From contig NZ_LMUT01000005.1 of NCBI RefSeq assembly GCF_009765785.1, forward strand, positions 41,777 to 105,776: a stretch of 64,000 nucleotides of DNA. The letters run 5' to 3'. The notes under the pieces were generated by a model. The model had not been told where the DNA came from and made no database searches. It was given only the letters and a program-made list of their open reading frames with translations. Positions 39,603 through 48,644 of the stretch are shown in pieces. Source of the stretch: Granulicella sp. L46. Its GTDB lineage: Bacteria; Acidobacteriota; Terriglobia; Terriglobales; Acidobacteriaceae. Position 1 is the stretch's first letter. Every line of letters begins with the position of its first letter. Made by a program: the position numbers and the translations under genes.

Positions 39603-41900
39603 ATGAAAATGCTACGGAGTCAGGGAACGATTCGCTGTTCAGCGCTGTTGCTCGTATCGATCAGCGCAGGTCTTCTCCAGGGATGCACCCGCGATCCTAA
39701 CGTCAAGAAGGCGAAGTATCTGAAGAGTGGCGAGAACTATGCTGCGCAAGGCAAGCAGCAGGAGGCCATCATTCAGTTCTCCAACGCCATCAAGATTGAC
39801 AAGAACTACGCCGCCGCCCACTACGATCTCGCCAAGGCCTACATGAAGCTCGGCGCCTTCGCCGGCGGCTATCAGGAACTCCAGCGGACCGTTGCACTCG
39901 ACCCTAAAAACATCCAGGCCAGGCTCGATCTCGGCTCTCTCCTGCTCGCCGCCAAACAGTATCCCCGCGCGAAAGAACAGGCTGACGCCGTCCTTGCTCA
40001 ACAGCCCAACAACGCGGACGCCTTCGCTCTCCTCGCCAGCAATGCGCTAGCCCAGGGCGATCATGCCGAGGCTCTCGCGCAGATCCAGAAAGCGCTCGCC
40101 ATCGATCCCAACCGTTCCAACTTCCACACGGCGCTCGCCCTGATCCAAGCCGGTGACCCGGCCCAGGAAGCAACCGCCGAAGCCGAGCTGCAGAAGGCCA
40201 TCTCCATCGATCCGAAAAATTCGATGGCGCATCTCATTCTCTCCAGCCTCCTGCAAAAGAAGGGCGATCTCCAGGGTGCCCGTCAGCAGGCCTCCGCGGC
40301 CGTCGATCTCGACCCCAAAAACATCCGCGCACGCGTCGCCCTCGTTGGCCTCGAACTCCGTGCCGGCGACAAGGCGGCCGCCGAAGCCACTCTCCTCCAG
40401 GGCACCGACCTGCTCTCCGACACCCCCGAAGGCGCCGAGCTACTCTGGGATTACTACGCCCGCACCGGCCAGGTCGATCAAGCTGCGTCTGCCTACGCCA
40501 ACCTCGTGGCCAAGCATCCTAAGAGCGTTCCGCTCAAGGTCACCTACGCGCACATTCTCATCCAGCAGAAGAACTACGCCGAGGCTACCAAGGTCTCTGA
40601 TGACCTCATGAAATCCAACTCCAATGATCCCCAGGTGGCTGTCCTCAACGGCATGCTTCTGCTCCGCGCCGGCAAGGCCAATGACGCCTTCATCGCTCTG
40701 GACAAGGCCGAGAAGAATGCTCCAGACAATGTTCCCCTCAAGCTCTGGCTTGCCCAGGCTGCACAGGCCAAGGGTGACCTCAGTGATGCCGAGAAGAACT
40801 TTCAGGCCGCGCTCAGCAAGGATCCCAACAATATCGATGCCGCCCGCGGCCTTGCCAGCGTAGCCAACCAGCTGCACGACTACAACCTCCTGATGCAGGT
40901 CGCCACCACCGTCCTCGCACACAACCCCGACTCCTCCGACGCTTACCTCTGGAAGGGTGTCGCTGAGCTCCATCAGCAGCAACTCGACCAGGCCGCTGCC
41001 GACCTGCAGACCGCCATCAACAAGGGCCCCAATAATGCCGTCGCCATGCAGGAGCTTGGCGCTCTCCGCCTCTCTCAAAACAAGCTGCCGCAAGGCAAGC
41101 AGTTGCTCGAACAGGCGCTTGCCGCCAATCCCAATGATGCCGCCGCTCTGCGCGTCCTCGCAGCCTATTACCTGCACGAAAAGCAGCTTCCGCAGGCCAT
41201 CGCCGTCGTTCAGCAGCAGATTGCCAAGGCCCCGTCCAACAGCCAAATGTACGACCTCCTCTCCGAGCTGCAGCTTGGCGCCAAGAATGGTCCCGAAGCC
41301 CTTGCCGCGGCACAGAAGGCCATGCAGATCGATCCCTCCGATGGCAGCGCTCTCACCGATTTCACCCGCGCCCAGGTCATGCAGGGGAACGTCCCGGCCG
41401 CCATCGCCACCTGGAAAAACTGGCTCAACGCGCATCCCACCGATGCGCGCGCCTACTCTATCCTCGGAACGCTTCAGGAAGCCCAGGGCGACTCCAACGC
41501 AGCTGAGGATTCCTACAAAAAGGCCCTCGCCAATCAACCCGATCAGCCGCTCGCCGCCAACAACCTTGCCTACCTCATGATGGAGCGCGGTCAGGACATC
41601 GATGTCGCGCTGTCGCTGGCCGAGACCGCCCACCGCGGCTTGCCGAACTCTCCCAGTACCGCCGACACCCTCGCCTGGGCCTACTACCACAAGGGCACCT
41701 ATGGATCAGCTCGCGATCTCCTCGAGAGCGTCGAGAAAACCGATCTCAACAATCCTTCCATCGAATACCACCTGGGAATGATCTACGCCAAACTCGGTGA
41801 TAAGCCCAGCGCCATCACCCATCTCAAGAAAGCGTCCGCCCTCGCTCCCAATACCAAGACGCAGAAAGACGCGGATCAGGCGCTTCAAACCCTCGGCTAA
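39603..41900 (+). CDS. PEP-CTERM system TPR-repeat lipoprotein (PrsT-like)
   Basis: A 765-residue lipoprotein. The signal (CSALLLVSISAGLLQGC) ends in a lipobox with the cysteine at about residue 28. The rest is a chain of roughly twenty tetratricopeptide repeats, with repeated Ala/Leu-Asp-Pro-Lys/Asn boundaries such as KAYMKLGAFAGGYQELQRTVALDPKN. This matches the giant TPR lipoproteins found beside exosortase genes; they probably act as scaffolds in polysaccharide export. ATG 39603 has GGAAGGAAG; the frame is open upstream to 39513, but that lies within the sigma-54 promoter. Confidence 0.9.
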   Translation: MKMLRSQGTIRCSALLLVSISAGLLQGCTRDPNVKKAKYLKSGENYAAQGKQQEAIIQFSNAIKIDKNYAAAHYDLAKAYMKLGAFAGGYQELQRTVALDPKNIQARLDLGSLLLAAKQYPRAKEQADAVLAQQPNNADAFALLASNALAQGDHAEALAQIQKALAIDPNRSNFHTALALIQAGDPAQEATAEAELQKAISIDPKNSMAHLILSSLLQKKGDLQGARQQASAAVDLDPKNIRARVALVGLELRAGDKAAAEATLLQGTDLLSDTPEGAELLWDYYARTGQVDQAASAYANLVAKHPKSVPLKVTYAHILIQQKNYAEATKVSDDLMKSNSNDPQVAVLNGMLLLRAGKANDAFIALDKAEKNAPDNVPLKLWLAQAAQAKGDLSDAEKNFQAALSKDPNNIDAARGLASVANQLHDYNLLMQVATTVLAHNPDSSDAYLWKGVAELHQQQLDQAAADLQTAINKGPNNAVAMQELGALRLSQNKLPQGKQLLEQALAANPNDAAALRVLAAYYLHEKQLPQAIAVVQQQIAKAPSNSQMYDLLSELQLGAKNGPEALAAAQKAMQIDPSDGSALTDFTRAQVMQGNVPAAIATWKNWLNAHPTDARAYSILGTLQEAQGDSNAAEDSYKKALANQPDQPLAANNLAYLMMERGQDIDVALSLAETAHRGLPNSPSTADTLAWAYYHKGTYGSARDLLESVEKTDLNNPSIEYHLGMIYAKLGDKPSAITHLKKASALAPNTKTQKDADQALQTLG

Positions 41901-41920
41901 CCCCTCACGAACTAGAGAGT

Positions 41921-41991
41921 AAACGCACGCTGGCCGCGTTGAAATGTTTTGCAGAATCTGCAATGCGTTTCAGCGCGGCCAGCGTGCGTTT
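41921..41991 (+). repeat. Nested long inverted repeat after the TPR gene
   Basis: Outer arms of 24 bases (41921-41944 and 41968-41991) match in 23 positions, the exception allowing a G-U pair. Inside the 23-base spacer, TTGCAGA and TCTGCAA form a second seven-base stem. It starts 20 bp after the TPR stop. It may be a transcript-end structure or a small palindromic repeat unit; there is no T-run. Confidence 0.8.
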
Positions 41992-42056
41992 GCCTTCGTA
42001 TCGCCCGCCTTTCCCGCTCGCGTGCAGCAAAGTGGTACGTAAGCCGAGGAAGCTCC

Positions 42057-42068
42057 GCAAAGTTCTGC
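42057..42068 (+). promoter_or_regulatory. Candidate activator-binding dyad
   Basis: GCAAAGTTCTGC, matching GCAAA-N3-YTGC, centred 72 bp upstream of the -12 GC of the sigma-54 promoter at 42121. Confidence 0.45.
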
Positions 42069-42120
42069 ATACAAGCAGTCTTCATGCCTTGCAAGTGACT
42101 CATTTCAAGCCATCTACGAT

Positions 42121-42136
42121 TGGCGACCGAGTTGCC
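42121..42136 (+). promoter_or_regulatory. Sigma-54 promoter upstream of the micropeptide
   Basis: TGGCGACCGAGTTGCC: TGGC and TTGC, GG and GC ten apart. Predicted start near 42147; the 38-codon reading frame begins about 98 bases later. Confidence 0.7.
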
Positions 42137-42244
42137 TTAGAAGGGTTGTACCTGGATTCGGCTGGCATCGATTCTGTTCTCAACACAACCGTTTGAGAGC
42201 AGCGGCAGAGGCTGAAAATCTGGAACTAACCAAGAAAGGTTCTT

Positions 42245-42361
42245 ATGAAGCCCGTATTCAATTTCGTGTCCGACAATGGTCCAGTCCTGCTGATCTGTGG
42301 TGTGGTGGTAAGCATGGCTGCCAGCCTTCTGCTCTACACTGCTGCCTACCTCCATGCCTGA
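42245..42361 (+). CDS. Putative 38-residue membrane peptide
   Basis: ATG at 42245 follows AAGAAAGG. The product has a short polar start (KPVFNFVSDNG) and one hydrophobic helix (VLLICGVVVSMAASLLLYTAAYL). The gene follows a good sigma-54 promoter with an upstream dyad at the shared distance, which argues that something is transcribed here on purpose. A perfect palindrome ATGCCTGATCAGGCAT (42354-42369) overlaps the stop codon. No homologue can be named. It could be a small membrane partner of the exosortase/export machinery, but a non-coding RNA is an alternative. Confidence 0.45.
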   Translation: MKPVFNFVSDNGPVLLICGVVVSMAASLLLYTAAYLHA

Positions 42362-42528
42362 TCAGGCATCGCAGCATCGCCTACCTCCAACCAGTCTTGG
42401 TTGTGGGAGTCCCGCGCCGCGTGCAGTGCTTTGTCTCACAAGGCGCTGCACCGGCTGCGCGCGCCTGTTCAGCGTTTTGCAAAACGCGGGCCTTTATTTG
42501 GCGTCTGCTGCTTGGATTGCGATCCGGC

Positions 42529-44307
42529 TTATGCGCTGATTGACCGCACCTGCCGCGACGCAGGCTGACGGATCGACGGCGGAGAGATCTTGTGGTCAGT
42601 GTCGGTGTTGGGATGCGCCTTCCCCAGCGCCTGCGAAATCTCTTCCGGCGACATAGGCTTTGCAAACAGGTAACCCTGCATCCCGTCGCATCCCAGCCGG
42701 TCGAGAATCGTCCTCTGTTCTTCCTGCTCTACGCCCTCTGCAATCACTTCCATCTTCATGCTGTGTCCCACCGCGATAATCGCCTTCACAATGGGATAGC
42801 TGCTGGAAGAATCGCATAGCCGCTGCACGAACGAACGATCAATCTTTACCGTCGAAATGGGCAGCCGATGTAGATGCTGAAGCGACGAATAGCCCGTTCC
42901 GAAGTCATCCACGGCAAAGCGAACACCCATCCCCGCAAGCTCATGCATCTCCGTGCTGATCTCGTCGAAGTTCAGAATCGCTCGCTCCGTAATCTCCATC
43001 TCCAGGCACGACGGATCGATCTTCCACTTCGCCAGCGAGTCAGCAACCTCTGACGCAAACTCCTTGCGCATCAGTTGCGACGGCGACACATTCACGGCCA
43101 CCCGCATTGGCGACGCTGAGACCGACTTCCACGAATCCATCTGCCGGCACACCTCTTCCACCACACACCGCCCCACCGGGTAGATCATGCCGTTGTCTTC
43201 GGCTCGCGCGATGATTCGATCCGGGCTCACATATCCCTGCCCCAAATCCTGCATGCGGAGCAGCGCTTCCATCCCGCGCACGGCGTCATTCGGCGAATAC
43301 TGAAGCTGATAGTGCAGCAACAGCCGCTCTTTCTCCAGCATCTCGCGCAGCCGCTTGTCCAGGGCCGCGCTATCATCCGCAGAGCTAGATGCATCCGGCC
43401 CGGCAACAATATAGCGATTGCCGCCAGCTCGTTTCGCGCGGTACATTGCCGCGTCCGCGCAGCGCCAGACCTCGTCCATATCCGAGCCATGCTCCGGATA
43501 GATCGCAATCCCCAGGCTGCCGCGCGGCTGAATCGTATAGCCGCCAATCACCGTCGGCTTATTCAACGCCTGCAACAACATCTTCCCTACCAGGCCGGCA
43601 GACTCTACGGTGCTGATCTCTCCCAGCACGATTGCAAACTCGTCGCCGCCCATGCGCGCCACCGTGTCCATGCCCCGTAGCCGGCTAGTCAGGAGTCCCG
43701 CCACATGCTTCAGATAGGCATCACCGATCGCGTGCCCATACCAGTCATTCACCTTCTTGAAGTGGTCCAGGTCGATCGAGATCACGGCAGTCTTGTGCTT
43801 CAGCCTCTGTGCCGTCGAAAGTGCCTGCGCCATGCGGTCCGAAAGCAGCATCCGGTTCGGGAGCCCCGTCAGCGCATCGTGATGCGCCATCTGGATCAGC
43901 TCCGCATCCACGTGGCGCCGCTCCGTCACGTCTTCGGCGATCACCAGCTTGCAGGGACGACCGCCGTAAGACACGTCGTTGGATCGCACCGCGACATCAA
44001 TCTGGGTACCATCGCTGCGCAGGTGCCGCTGCACTACGTTGGCCTGCGATCGGACGCGGTCGCCGTCGTCACTTCCCAGCGATGGCTGCTGCGTAGAAAG
44101 AACAACATCGCTCAGTGTGAGCTGCAGAAAGTCCACGCGCGTGTACCCATATTGGGAGAGCGCGCTCTCGTTTGCATCTAGAAACTGGAAGGTTATGGCG
44201 TCGTATATCCAGATTGCCAGAGGGTTGCCATTGAACAAGATACTCACCGCGGAGATCGGAGACTCAGGCGGCAGATCGTCTTGTTCTTGCAGAACGTCAG
44301 GTCGCAT
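42529..44307 (-). CDS. PAS-GGDEF-EAL cyclic-di-GMP protein
   Basis: A 592-residue soluble signalling protein. A PAS-like domain comes first (IWIYDAITFQFLDANESALSQYGYTR, about residues 30-130), then a GGDEF domain with an intact MGGDEFAIVLGEI active site. An EAL domain follows with EALLRM, the metal-site motifs and DDFGTGYSSLQHLHRLP, VKIDRSF and EGVEQ. Both catalytic centres look complete, so it may make and/or break cyclic-di-GMP, a common switch for exopolysaccharide. ATG 44307 has GAGG upstream; an open frame continues to 44382 without a good site. It is convergent with the exosortase arm. Confidence 0.88.
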   Translation of the reverse strand: MRPDVLQEQDDLPPESPISAVSILFNGNPLAIWIYDAITFQFLDANESALSQYGYTRVDFLQLTLSDVVLSTQQPSLGSDDGDRVRSQANVVQRHLRSDGTQIDVAVRSNDVSYGGRPCKLVIAEDVTERRHVDAELIQMAHHDALTGLPNRMLLSDRMAQALSTAQRLKHKTAVISIDLDHFKKVNDWYGHAIGDAYLKHVAGLLTSRLRGMDTVARMGGDEFAIVLGEISTVESAGLVGKMLLQALNKPTVIGGYTIQPRGSLGIAIYPEHGSDMDEVWRCADAAMYRAKRAGGNRYIVAGPDASSSADDSAALDKRLREMLEKERLLLHYQLQYSPNDAVRGMEALLRMQDLGQGYVSPDRIIARAEDNGMIYPVGRCVVEEVCRQMDSWKSVSASPMRVAVNVSPSQLMRKEFASEVADSLAKWKIDPSCLEMEITERAILNFDEISTEMHELAGMGVRFAVDDFGTGYSSLQHLHRLPISTVKIDRSFVQRLCDSSSSYPIVKAIIAVGHSMKMEVIAEGVEQEEQRTILDRLGCDGMQGYLFAKPMSPEEISQALGKAHPNTDTDHKISPPSIRQPASRQVRSISA

Positions 44308-44912
44308 TACTGAATACCTCAAAATGATTCCGAAAACAATTGAGTGGCAGCTAGCCATGCGAGGGACGGTATCCGCATACAAACGTCAGATTTGGTGCGG
44401 TTATCACACCCCATCCGGGCATTGGGAGATCGAGACAATCAAGACGTGCAAGTTAGAAGTACATACCGGGCCATGGACTCTATCGTGACCGTGAGCTCTG
44501 CTTCCGGATAGTACGAACAATTTGTTGATAGCTTACCGCTAAAGTTAATACGTTGGCGACTACCTATTTGCATTTTTTAACAATTCAACTTGCTTTCTAT
44601 TGAGAGCAATCGTATGGCCAATCTATTAAGTATCTCAAGGGAGTTCGATGCCAGCGGGCGCGAAGGGATTGCTCGCCCTCGCGACCTCGGCCGATGTCGG
44701 GGTATGGTGGCTTGCTCTGCGAGGTAATTTAGAAACGCGCGTCCCGAAACAGGGCTAAACCTGTCGATGCGTAACCCGAAACGAGGCTAAGTCGCACGAA
44801 ATTTCACCCGAAAGTCAGCGAATCCCGCCAAATCGAAACTATCGTTTCTTCGCAATGGATAGTTGGTTATGTCCTGAAAGCACAAGACCAGGCGTTACTG
44901 GGAGTGCGGCAT
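44308..44912. other. Intergenic region, no firm gene
   Basis: Six hundred bases between the GGDEF/EAL gene and the DUF4097 gene. A 36-codon frame at 44648-44758 has a good ribosome site (AAGGGAG) but no recognisable product. A short imperfect repeat, CCCGAAACAGGGCTAA and CCCGAAACGAGGCTAA, is found at 44743-44791. Confidence 0.4.
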
Positions 44913-46553
44913 TTAGTCCTCATCCGCAGGAGGAGCAGGCGCAGCAGGAGGAACAGGAGCGCGCGGAGCCGTACCAGCCTTACGAGGCGGAGGTTTCATC
45001 GTAATGCGTGGTGCAGCCGGAGGTGCAGGTGGCAGTGGTGCAACGGTGCTCCGCCGTACCGTTACATCCCCGTCGGTCGTCGTAATGGTCACCGTGGGGC
45101 CGCCTCCGCCGATCCGACCTCGCAGCGTGTGAACGTCGTCATCTCCAACAGGGGAAAGGTCGAAGTCGTTCTCCATATCGCCGTTTTTCGTCTGCGCATT
45201 CAGCGTGAACCCGACACCCCCCGGCAATCCCAGATCGACGGACCCATGCTGATTTTGTATCGAGATAGCGTCGAGTGGCGGAGCATGGGTCAATTCCACG
45301 GATCCATTACGATTCGAGACATCCGCACTCCCCTGAATGCGGTCGAGCGTTATGTTTTTATTCTCTGTTTTCAGGACTACCGGGCCGAGCAACTCGCTGG
45401 CATTCAGGCTGTCTTTGTCGACGTTGAATTCATCATCCAACCGCGCGGCACTGAACTGTGTCCTGGTTGTAGTGAAGTGAATTGGACCATTGATGTGTTC
45501 CAGCTCGGTTGAGCCAAAGAAATCGCCTTGCAGTGTGAGGCCGCCCGTCACATCCGAGATATCGATATCGCCGCTATGGCCCTGAACCGAGGCGCCCCCA
45601 TGAATGCTGTGCAGCGTAACGCTGCCGTCGTCGTCGTTCATGTGAAGCGTAACGTTGCTATCGATTCCACTCACGTCCACATCGCCATGGTTGGCGGTGA
45701 TTGTTACGGCTGCTGCCATCTCGCTCACGTTTACGTCGCCATGGTCCGCCTGAACCGTCAGCGGAGCAGAATGCGGAACGGTGATCGTGAGATCCGCCTC
45801 TCCACCTTCTACAGAGTTGACATTGAGTTTTAGAACCCCTCCATCGCTTGAGAACGTTGGTTGAAGATCCTTTGTCTTGCGCTCGATATCGGATTCTTTC
45901 CACGCATAGGTTTGAGTGTGCAGGTTTACATGCACCTGGCCGTCGCTGCTCGAACCCGTGACCGTCACGTCTCCATGCGGGTTGATGATTACAAGGGGCG
46001 TTGCCGTTCCAAGCGGAGAGGTCAATGTGCTGTCTGCTTCATGGCGATCGCCCAACAGATAATCCAGCTTGTTATAGCCGTTTCCAAACGTATGGTCTCG
46101 CCATGTCATCCCATATTCCACCGTGCGGGATGCCAGGCCGGCGACGACCAGCAAAATCAGCAGGAACACAACGCCGCCACCCAGGACCCGGACATGACCT
46201 GTCTCGCTTCCTCGCTGTTGATCGAGAAACCATTCCAAGAGCAGAACGACACCTGCAACGATCAGGACAGCAGGCCACCAGCGGCCGTACCACTCCAGAG
46301 ATTGTCCCCAGGAGATTCTGCCCATCTCAGCCAGGAGGAACATCACACCAATGCCGAGAATGATCAGCGGCCCAACAATGGATCCTCGACGAAGGCCGCG
46401 GCGTTGAGCTCGCAACTGGTAACGCAGTGCGCGTTGCTGCGCTTGTTGGGCTCTTGCCTGGGCACGCAAGATCTGTCGCTGCGCCCGCAGGGCATTGCGA
46501 TCATACACAGGCGGGTATTGGCCCGGCGGGGGCGGTGGCGGATAGGAACTCAT
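44913..46553 (-). CDS. Membrane protein with LiaF-like segment and DUF4097 beta-repeat domain
   Basis: A 546-residue protein. A Pro-rich start (SSYPPPPPPGQYPPVYD), a Gln/Arg-rich coiled region (RAQRQILRAQARAQQAQQRAL) and two or three membrane helices (SIVGPLIILGIGVMFLLAEMG and others, about residues 60-150) lead to a large DUF4097 domain. That domain has repeated strands of the type HGDVTVTGSS, HGDVNVSEM and HGDVDVSGI. The C-terminus is Pro/Ala-rich and acidic at the end. The start ATG lies one base after the stop of the gene before it. It is the last gene of the ECF sigma-factor operon and probably part of an envelope-stress or adhesion function not yet described. Confidence 0.75.
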   Translation of the reverse strand: MSSYPPPPPPGQYPPVYDRNALRAQRQILRAQARAQQAQQRALRYQLRAQRRGLRRGSIVGPLIILGIGVMFLLAEMGRISWGQSLEWYGRWWPAVLIVAGVVLLLEWFLDQQRGSETGHVRVLGGGVVFLLILLVVAGLASRTVEYGMTWRDHTFGNGYNKLDYLLGDRHEADSTLTSPLGTATPLVIINPHGDVTVTGSSSDGQVHVNLHTQTYAWKESDIERKTKDLQPTFSSDGGVLKLNVNSVEGGEADLTITVPHSAPLTVQADHGDVNVSEMAAAVTITANHGDVDVSGIDSNVTLHMNDDDGSVTLHSIHGGASVQGHSGDIDISDVTGGLTLQGDFFGSTELEHINGPIHFTTTRTQFSAARLDDEFNVDKDSLNASELLGPVVLKTENKNITLDRIQGSADVSNRNGSVELTHAPPLDAISIQNQHGSVDLGLPGGVGFTLNAQTKNGDMENDFDLSPVGDDDVHTLRGRIGGGGPTVTITTTDGDVTVRRSTVAPLPPAPPAAPRITMKPPPRKAGTAPRAPVPPAAPAPPADED

Positions 46554-46554
46554 C

Positions 46555-47943
46555 TCACTGTCCACCCTTAATATCGTCGGCATTGTGTGGGACTTGCTCG
46601 CTGCCTGGTGCTCCCCATGCGGCGCGTGCGGGAGATTCTGCCGCCTGTACATTGCCATCTGGGGTGACGGTGTAGGGAGCTGGTTCGAGCGGGGGTGGAG
46701 CTATGGGGATCGCACCGGCCGCGCGCTCGAGCAGCAAGAGCGCTCCAAAAGCGATCAACAATATCGAGCCTGCGAGTCCGATCGTTATCGGTACGTAGGC
46801 CGCATGCAAGATCAGCAGGACGGCGAGCACCATCAGAATTACCGGCCAGCGAATGATGCACACCAGCCTGGCTCCTGAATGCAGCCGACGGGTAAACAAC
46901 CATACGGACAGGCCAGCTAAGAAGATCGGGGGCCACCACTGCGCGGTCAATTTCCAGTCCGGTAGAAGATTCGCGACAAGGATCAAAACTCCGAGTGCGA
47001 TCAGCCAGATAGCTCCGGTTGGAAATCGCCGACCTGCCGTAAACGGGACGCTGGACGCCGTGGGAGTGGTTGCTGCTCCGTATGTCTGCGTAGTACCTGT
47101 GTAGGTCTCCGCGTAGGGGGCATGACCGAAGCCGGCGTCCTTCGTCGCCTGTGCGCGAATCTGGGCTGACATTGCAGCAGCGGCGGTCGCCTCTGGTGTT
47201 GCTGCCGCATTTCCAAAGCTGGATGGTGGAACGTAACCGACCCAATCGGGAGCAGTGCCCACGGGGATGGGGGTCACCGGCGTGTAGGGTGGGCCAGCGA
47301 CCGGATTTGTTGCCTGGGCTTGGCCGGCGGCTACAGGTGGCGCGCTGCCTGGGACCGGTCTCACGGGATTCACCGTTCCCCACGACTTCCCGAAGCCCAT
47401 GCGTTCACCGATGTCGTTGAAGCCGAAAGCATTCGGCAGGGGCAAGCCGTCGCGTCGCGCCACCGCGGTGTGGTAGGCCTCAAATGCCATGTAGAAGATC
47501 CAGCCAGCAGCAAATAGTCCGAAGATATCGTTTACATGATCAGACAACGAAATAAAAACAGCAAAGACGGCGAGATGCGCAAGTCCTTTAGCAAACTGCC
47601 CGTTATACATGGCGCCGACACCGGGAATAAAACCCAGCAGGGCCGCCAGTGCCGGGCTCGGATCACTCGCCGGTGCCGGTGAGGGTGGGACGGTGGAGTA
47701 GGGGGGAACAGTCGTATACCCTGCCGGAGGAGCCGAAGCGCCGACGCGTGTGGTGAGACATGGCTCGCAGAACACACCAGCACCTACTGCGCGGAGGGTT
47801 TCCTGGGTCAGCGGCTTTCCGCAGTCCTGGCAGAAGCCCACCCGTTGCGGATCAGCTTGCGGCTCTCCTTGACTTGATTTTTCGGTGTCACTTGAGGTTT
47901 CTGTCGGACCCCACCCGTCCGTTCTTGTCGTGTCGTCGTTCAT
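46555..47943 (-). CDS. Zinc-ribbon membrane protein of the ECF operon
   Basis: A 462-residue protein. The N-terminus is acidic and followed by a zinc ribbon, VGFCQDCGKPLTQETLRAVGAGVFCEPC (about residues 35-62, two Cys-x2-Cys pairs). Next come membrane segments (ALAALLGFIPGVGAMYNGQFAKGLAHLAVFAVFISL), then a Pro/Ala-rich linker. A C-terminal block of three short helices (GAIWLIALGVLILVANLL, WWPPIFLAGLSVWLF, PVILMVLAVLLILHAAYV and further) resembles LiaI/DUF5668 proteins. GTG 47952 is a possible start; ATG 47943 is preferred. It lies between anti-sigma and DUF4097 genes with short gaps. Confidence 0.7.
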   Translation of the reverse strand: MNDDTTRTDGWGPTETSSDTEKSSQGEPQADPQRVGFCQDCGKPLTQETLRAVGAGVFCEPCLTTRVGASAPPAGYTTVPPYSTVPPSPAPASDPSPALAALLGFIPGVGAMYNGQFAKGLAHLAVFAVFISLSDHVNDIFGLFAAGWIFYMAFEAYHTAVARRDGLPLPNAFGFNDIGERMGFGKSWGTVNPVRPVPGSAPPVAAGQAQATNPVAGPPYTPVTPIPVGTAPDWVGYVPPSSFGNAAATPEATAAAAMSAQIRAQATKDAGFGHAPYAETYTGTTQTYGAATTPTASSVPFTAGRRFPTGAIWLIALGVLILVANLLPDWKLTAQWWPPIFLAGLSVWLFTRRLHSGARLVCIIRWPVILMVLAVLLILHAAYVPITIGLAGSILLIAFGALLLLERAAGAIPIAPPPLEPAPYTVTPDGNVQAAESPARAAWGAPGSEQVPHNADDIKGGQ

Positions 47944-47960
47944 GCCTGCCACACCCTTCC

Positions 47961-48635
47961 TTACCGACGCCCGGCCGGGGATGCATCCTCATCATTGTGC
48001 AAGTCGCTCAGCCGTGATTCCACCTGGTATACCGCCCGATTGTTCTCAAACCTCCGTGTAGCTGAAGCATTCATGTCCGCTACTGTCCGCTTGATGGCAG
48101 ACGGCGTAAAGTTCGACGCTCGCAGATCGCGTAACCGGACCCCAGTGAGATTCAACGTCAACGCGAGCGAGAAAAACGCCATGGCAGCCGTCATCGCGAG
48201 TCGAGGTTGAAACATAATCCGCGCGCTGTTGGTCGCAAGAAAACCGTCCCACAGCTTGCGAAGCGGCGGTCTTTGGTCGGCGAATCCTTTTTGCAATTCG
48301 ACTACCGCAGGAGCCACAGCGGGGAGCGCAGGAATAAATGCGGTGCGAGCGGCAGCAGGGAGCACGTGGTTCTGAGCTGCGCCGGTTGTTTCGGCCAGGA
48401 TCTTTGCGAGCAGTCCGGCAGGCGGTTCAGGGGCCTGGCTCTTCAGCATGCTCAACCAGGCCGCACCCCGGCGTGCCTCCGCCAGCTCGCGCGCACACTC
48501 CACGCAGCCTGCAACGTGCTTATCGAATGCACTCTGCTCGGTCTCACTCAACATGCCATCGACAGCCTCGGGCAGCATCGCCTCGCAGACGGAACACGCT
48601 CCGGAGCGACCCTCAAACTCTTCGAATTGGTTCAT
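47961..48635 (-). CDS. Zinc-finger anti-sigma factor
   Basis: A 224-residue protein. The N-terminal zinc-binding anti-sigma domain reads CSVCEAMLPEAVDGML and then HVAGCVECARELAEARRG (His-x3-Cys-x2-Cys, about residues 38-56). One membrane helix (MTAAMAFFSLALTLNL) lies near residue 150, so the C-terminal part is probably periplasmic. It is expected to hold the ECF sigma factor encoded just upstream. The sigma gene's stop is 9 bp before its ATG; GTG at 48644 is an alternative start. Confidence 0.85.
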   Translation of the reverse strand: MNQFEEFEGRSGACSVCEAMLPEAVDGMLSETEQSAFDKHVAGCVECARELAEARRGAAWLSMLKSQAPEPPAGLLAKILAETTGAAQNHVLPAAARTAFIPALPAVAPAVVELQKGFADQRPPLRKLWDGFLATNSARIMFQPRLAMTAAMAFFSLALTLNLTGVRLRDLRASNFTPSAIKRTVADMNASATRRFENNRAVYQVESRLSDLHNDEDASPAGRR

Positions 48636-48644
48636 GTTTGCCAC

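Noticed and set aside
42163..42180. TGGCATCGATTCTGTT as a second sigma-54 promoter before the micropeptide
   Set aside because: The -12 element has GT instead of GC; the match at 42121 is better.
44648..44758. 36-codon frame with a good ribosome site
   Set aside because: No promoter, no conserved feature and an ordinary composition; not enough to call a gene.
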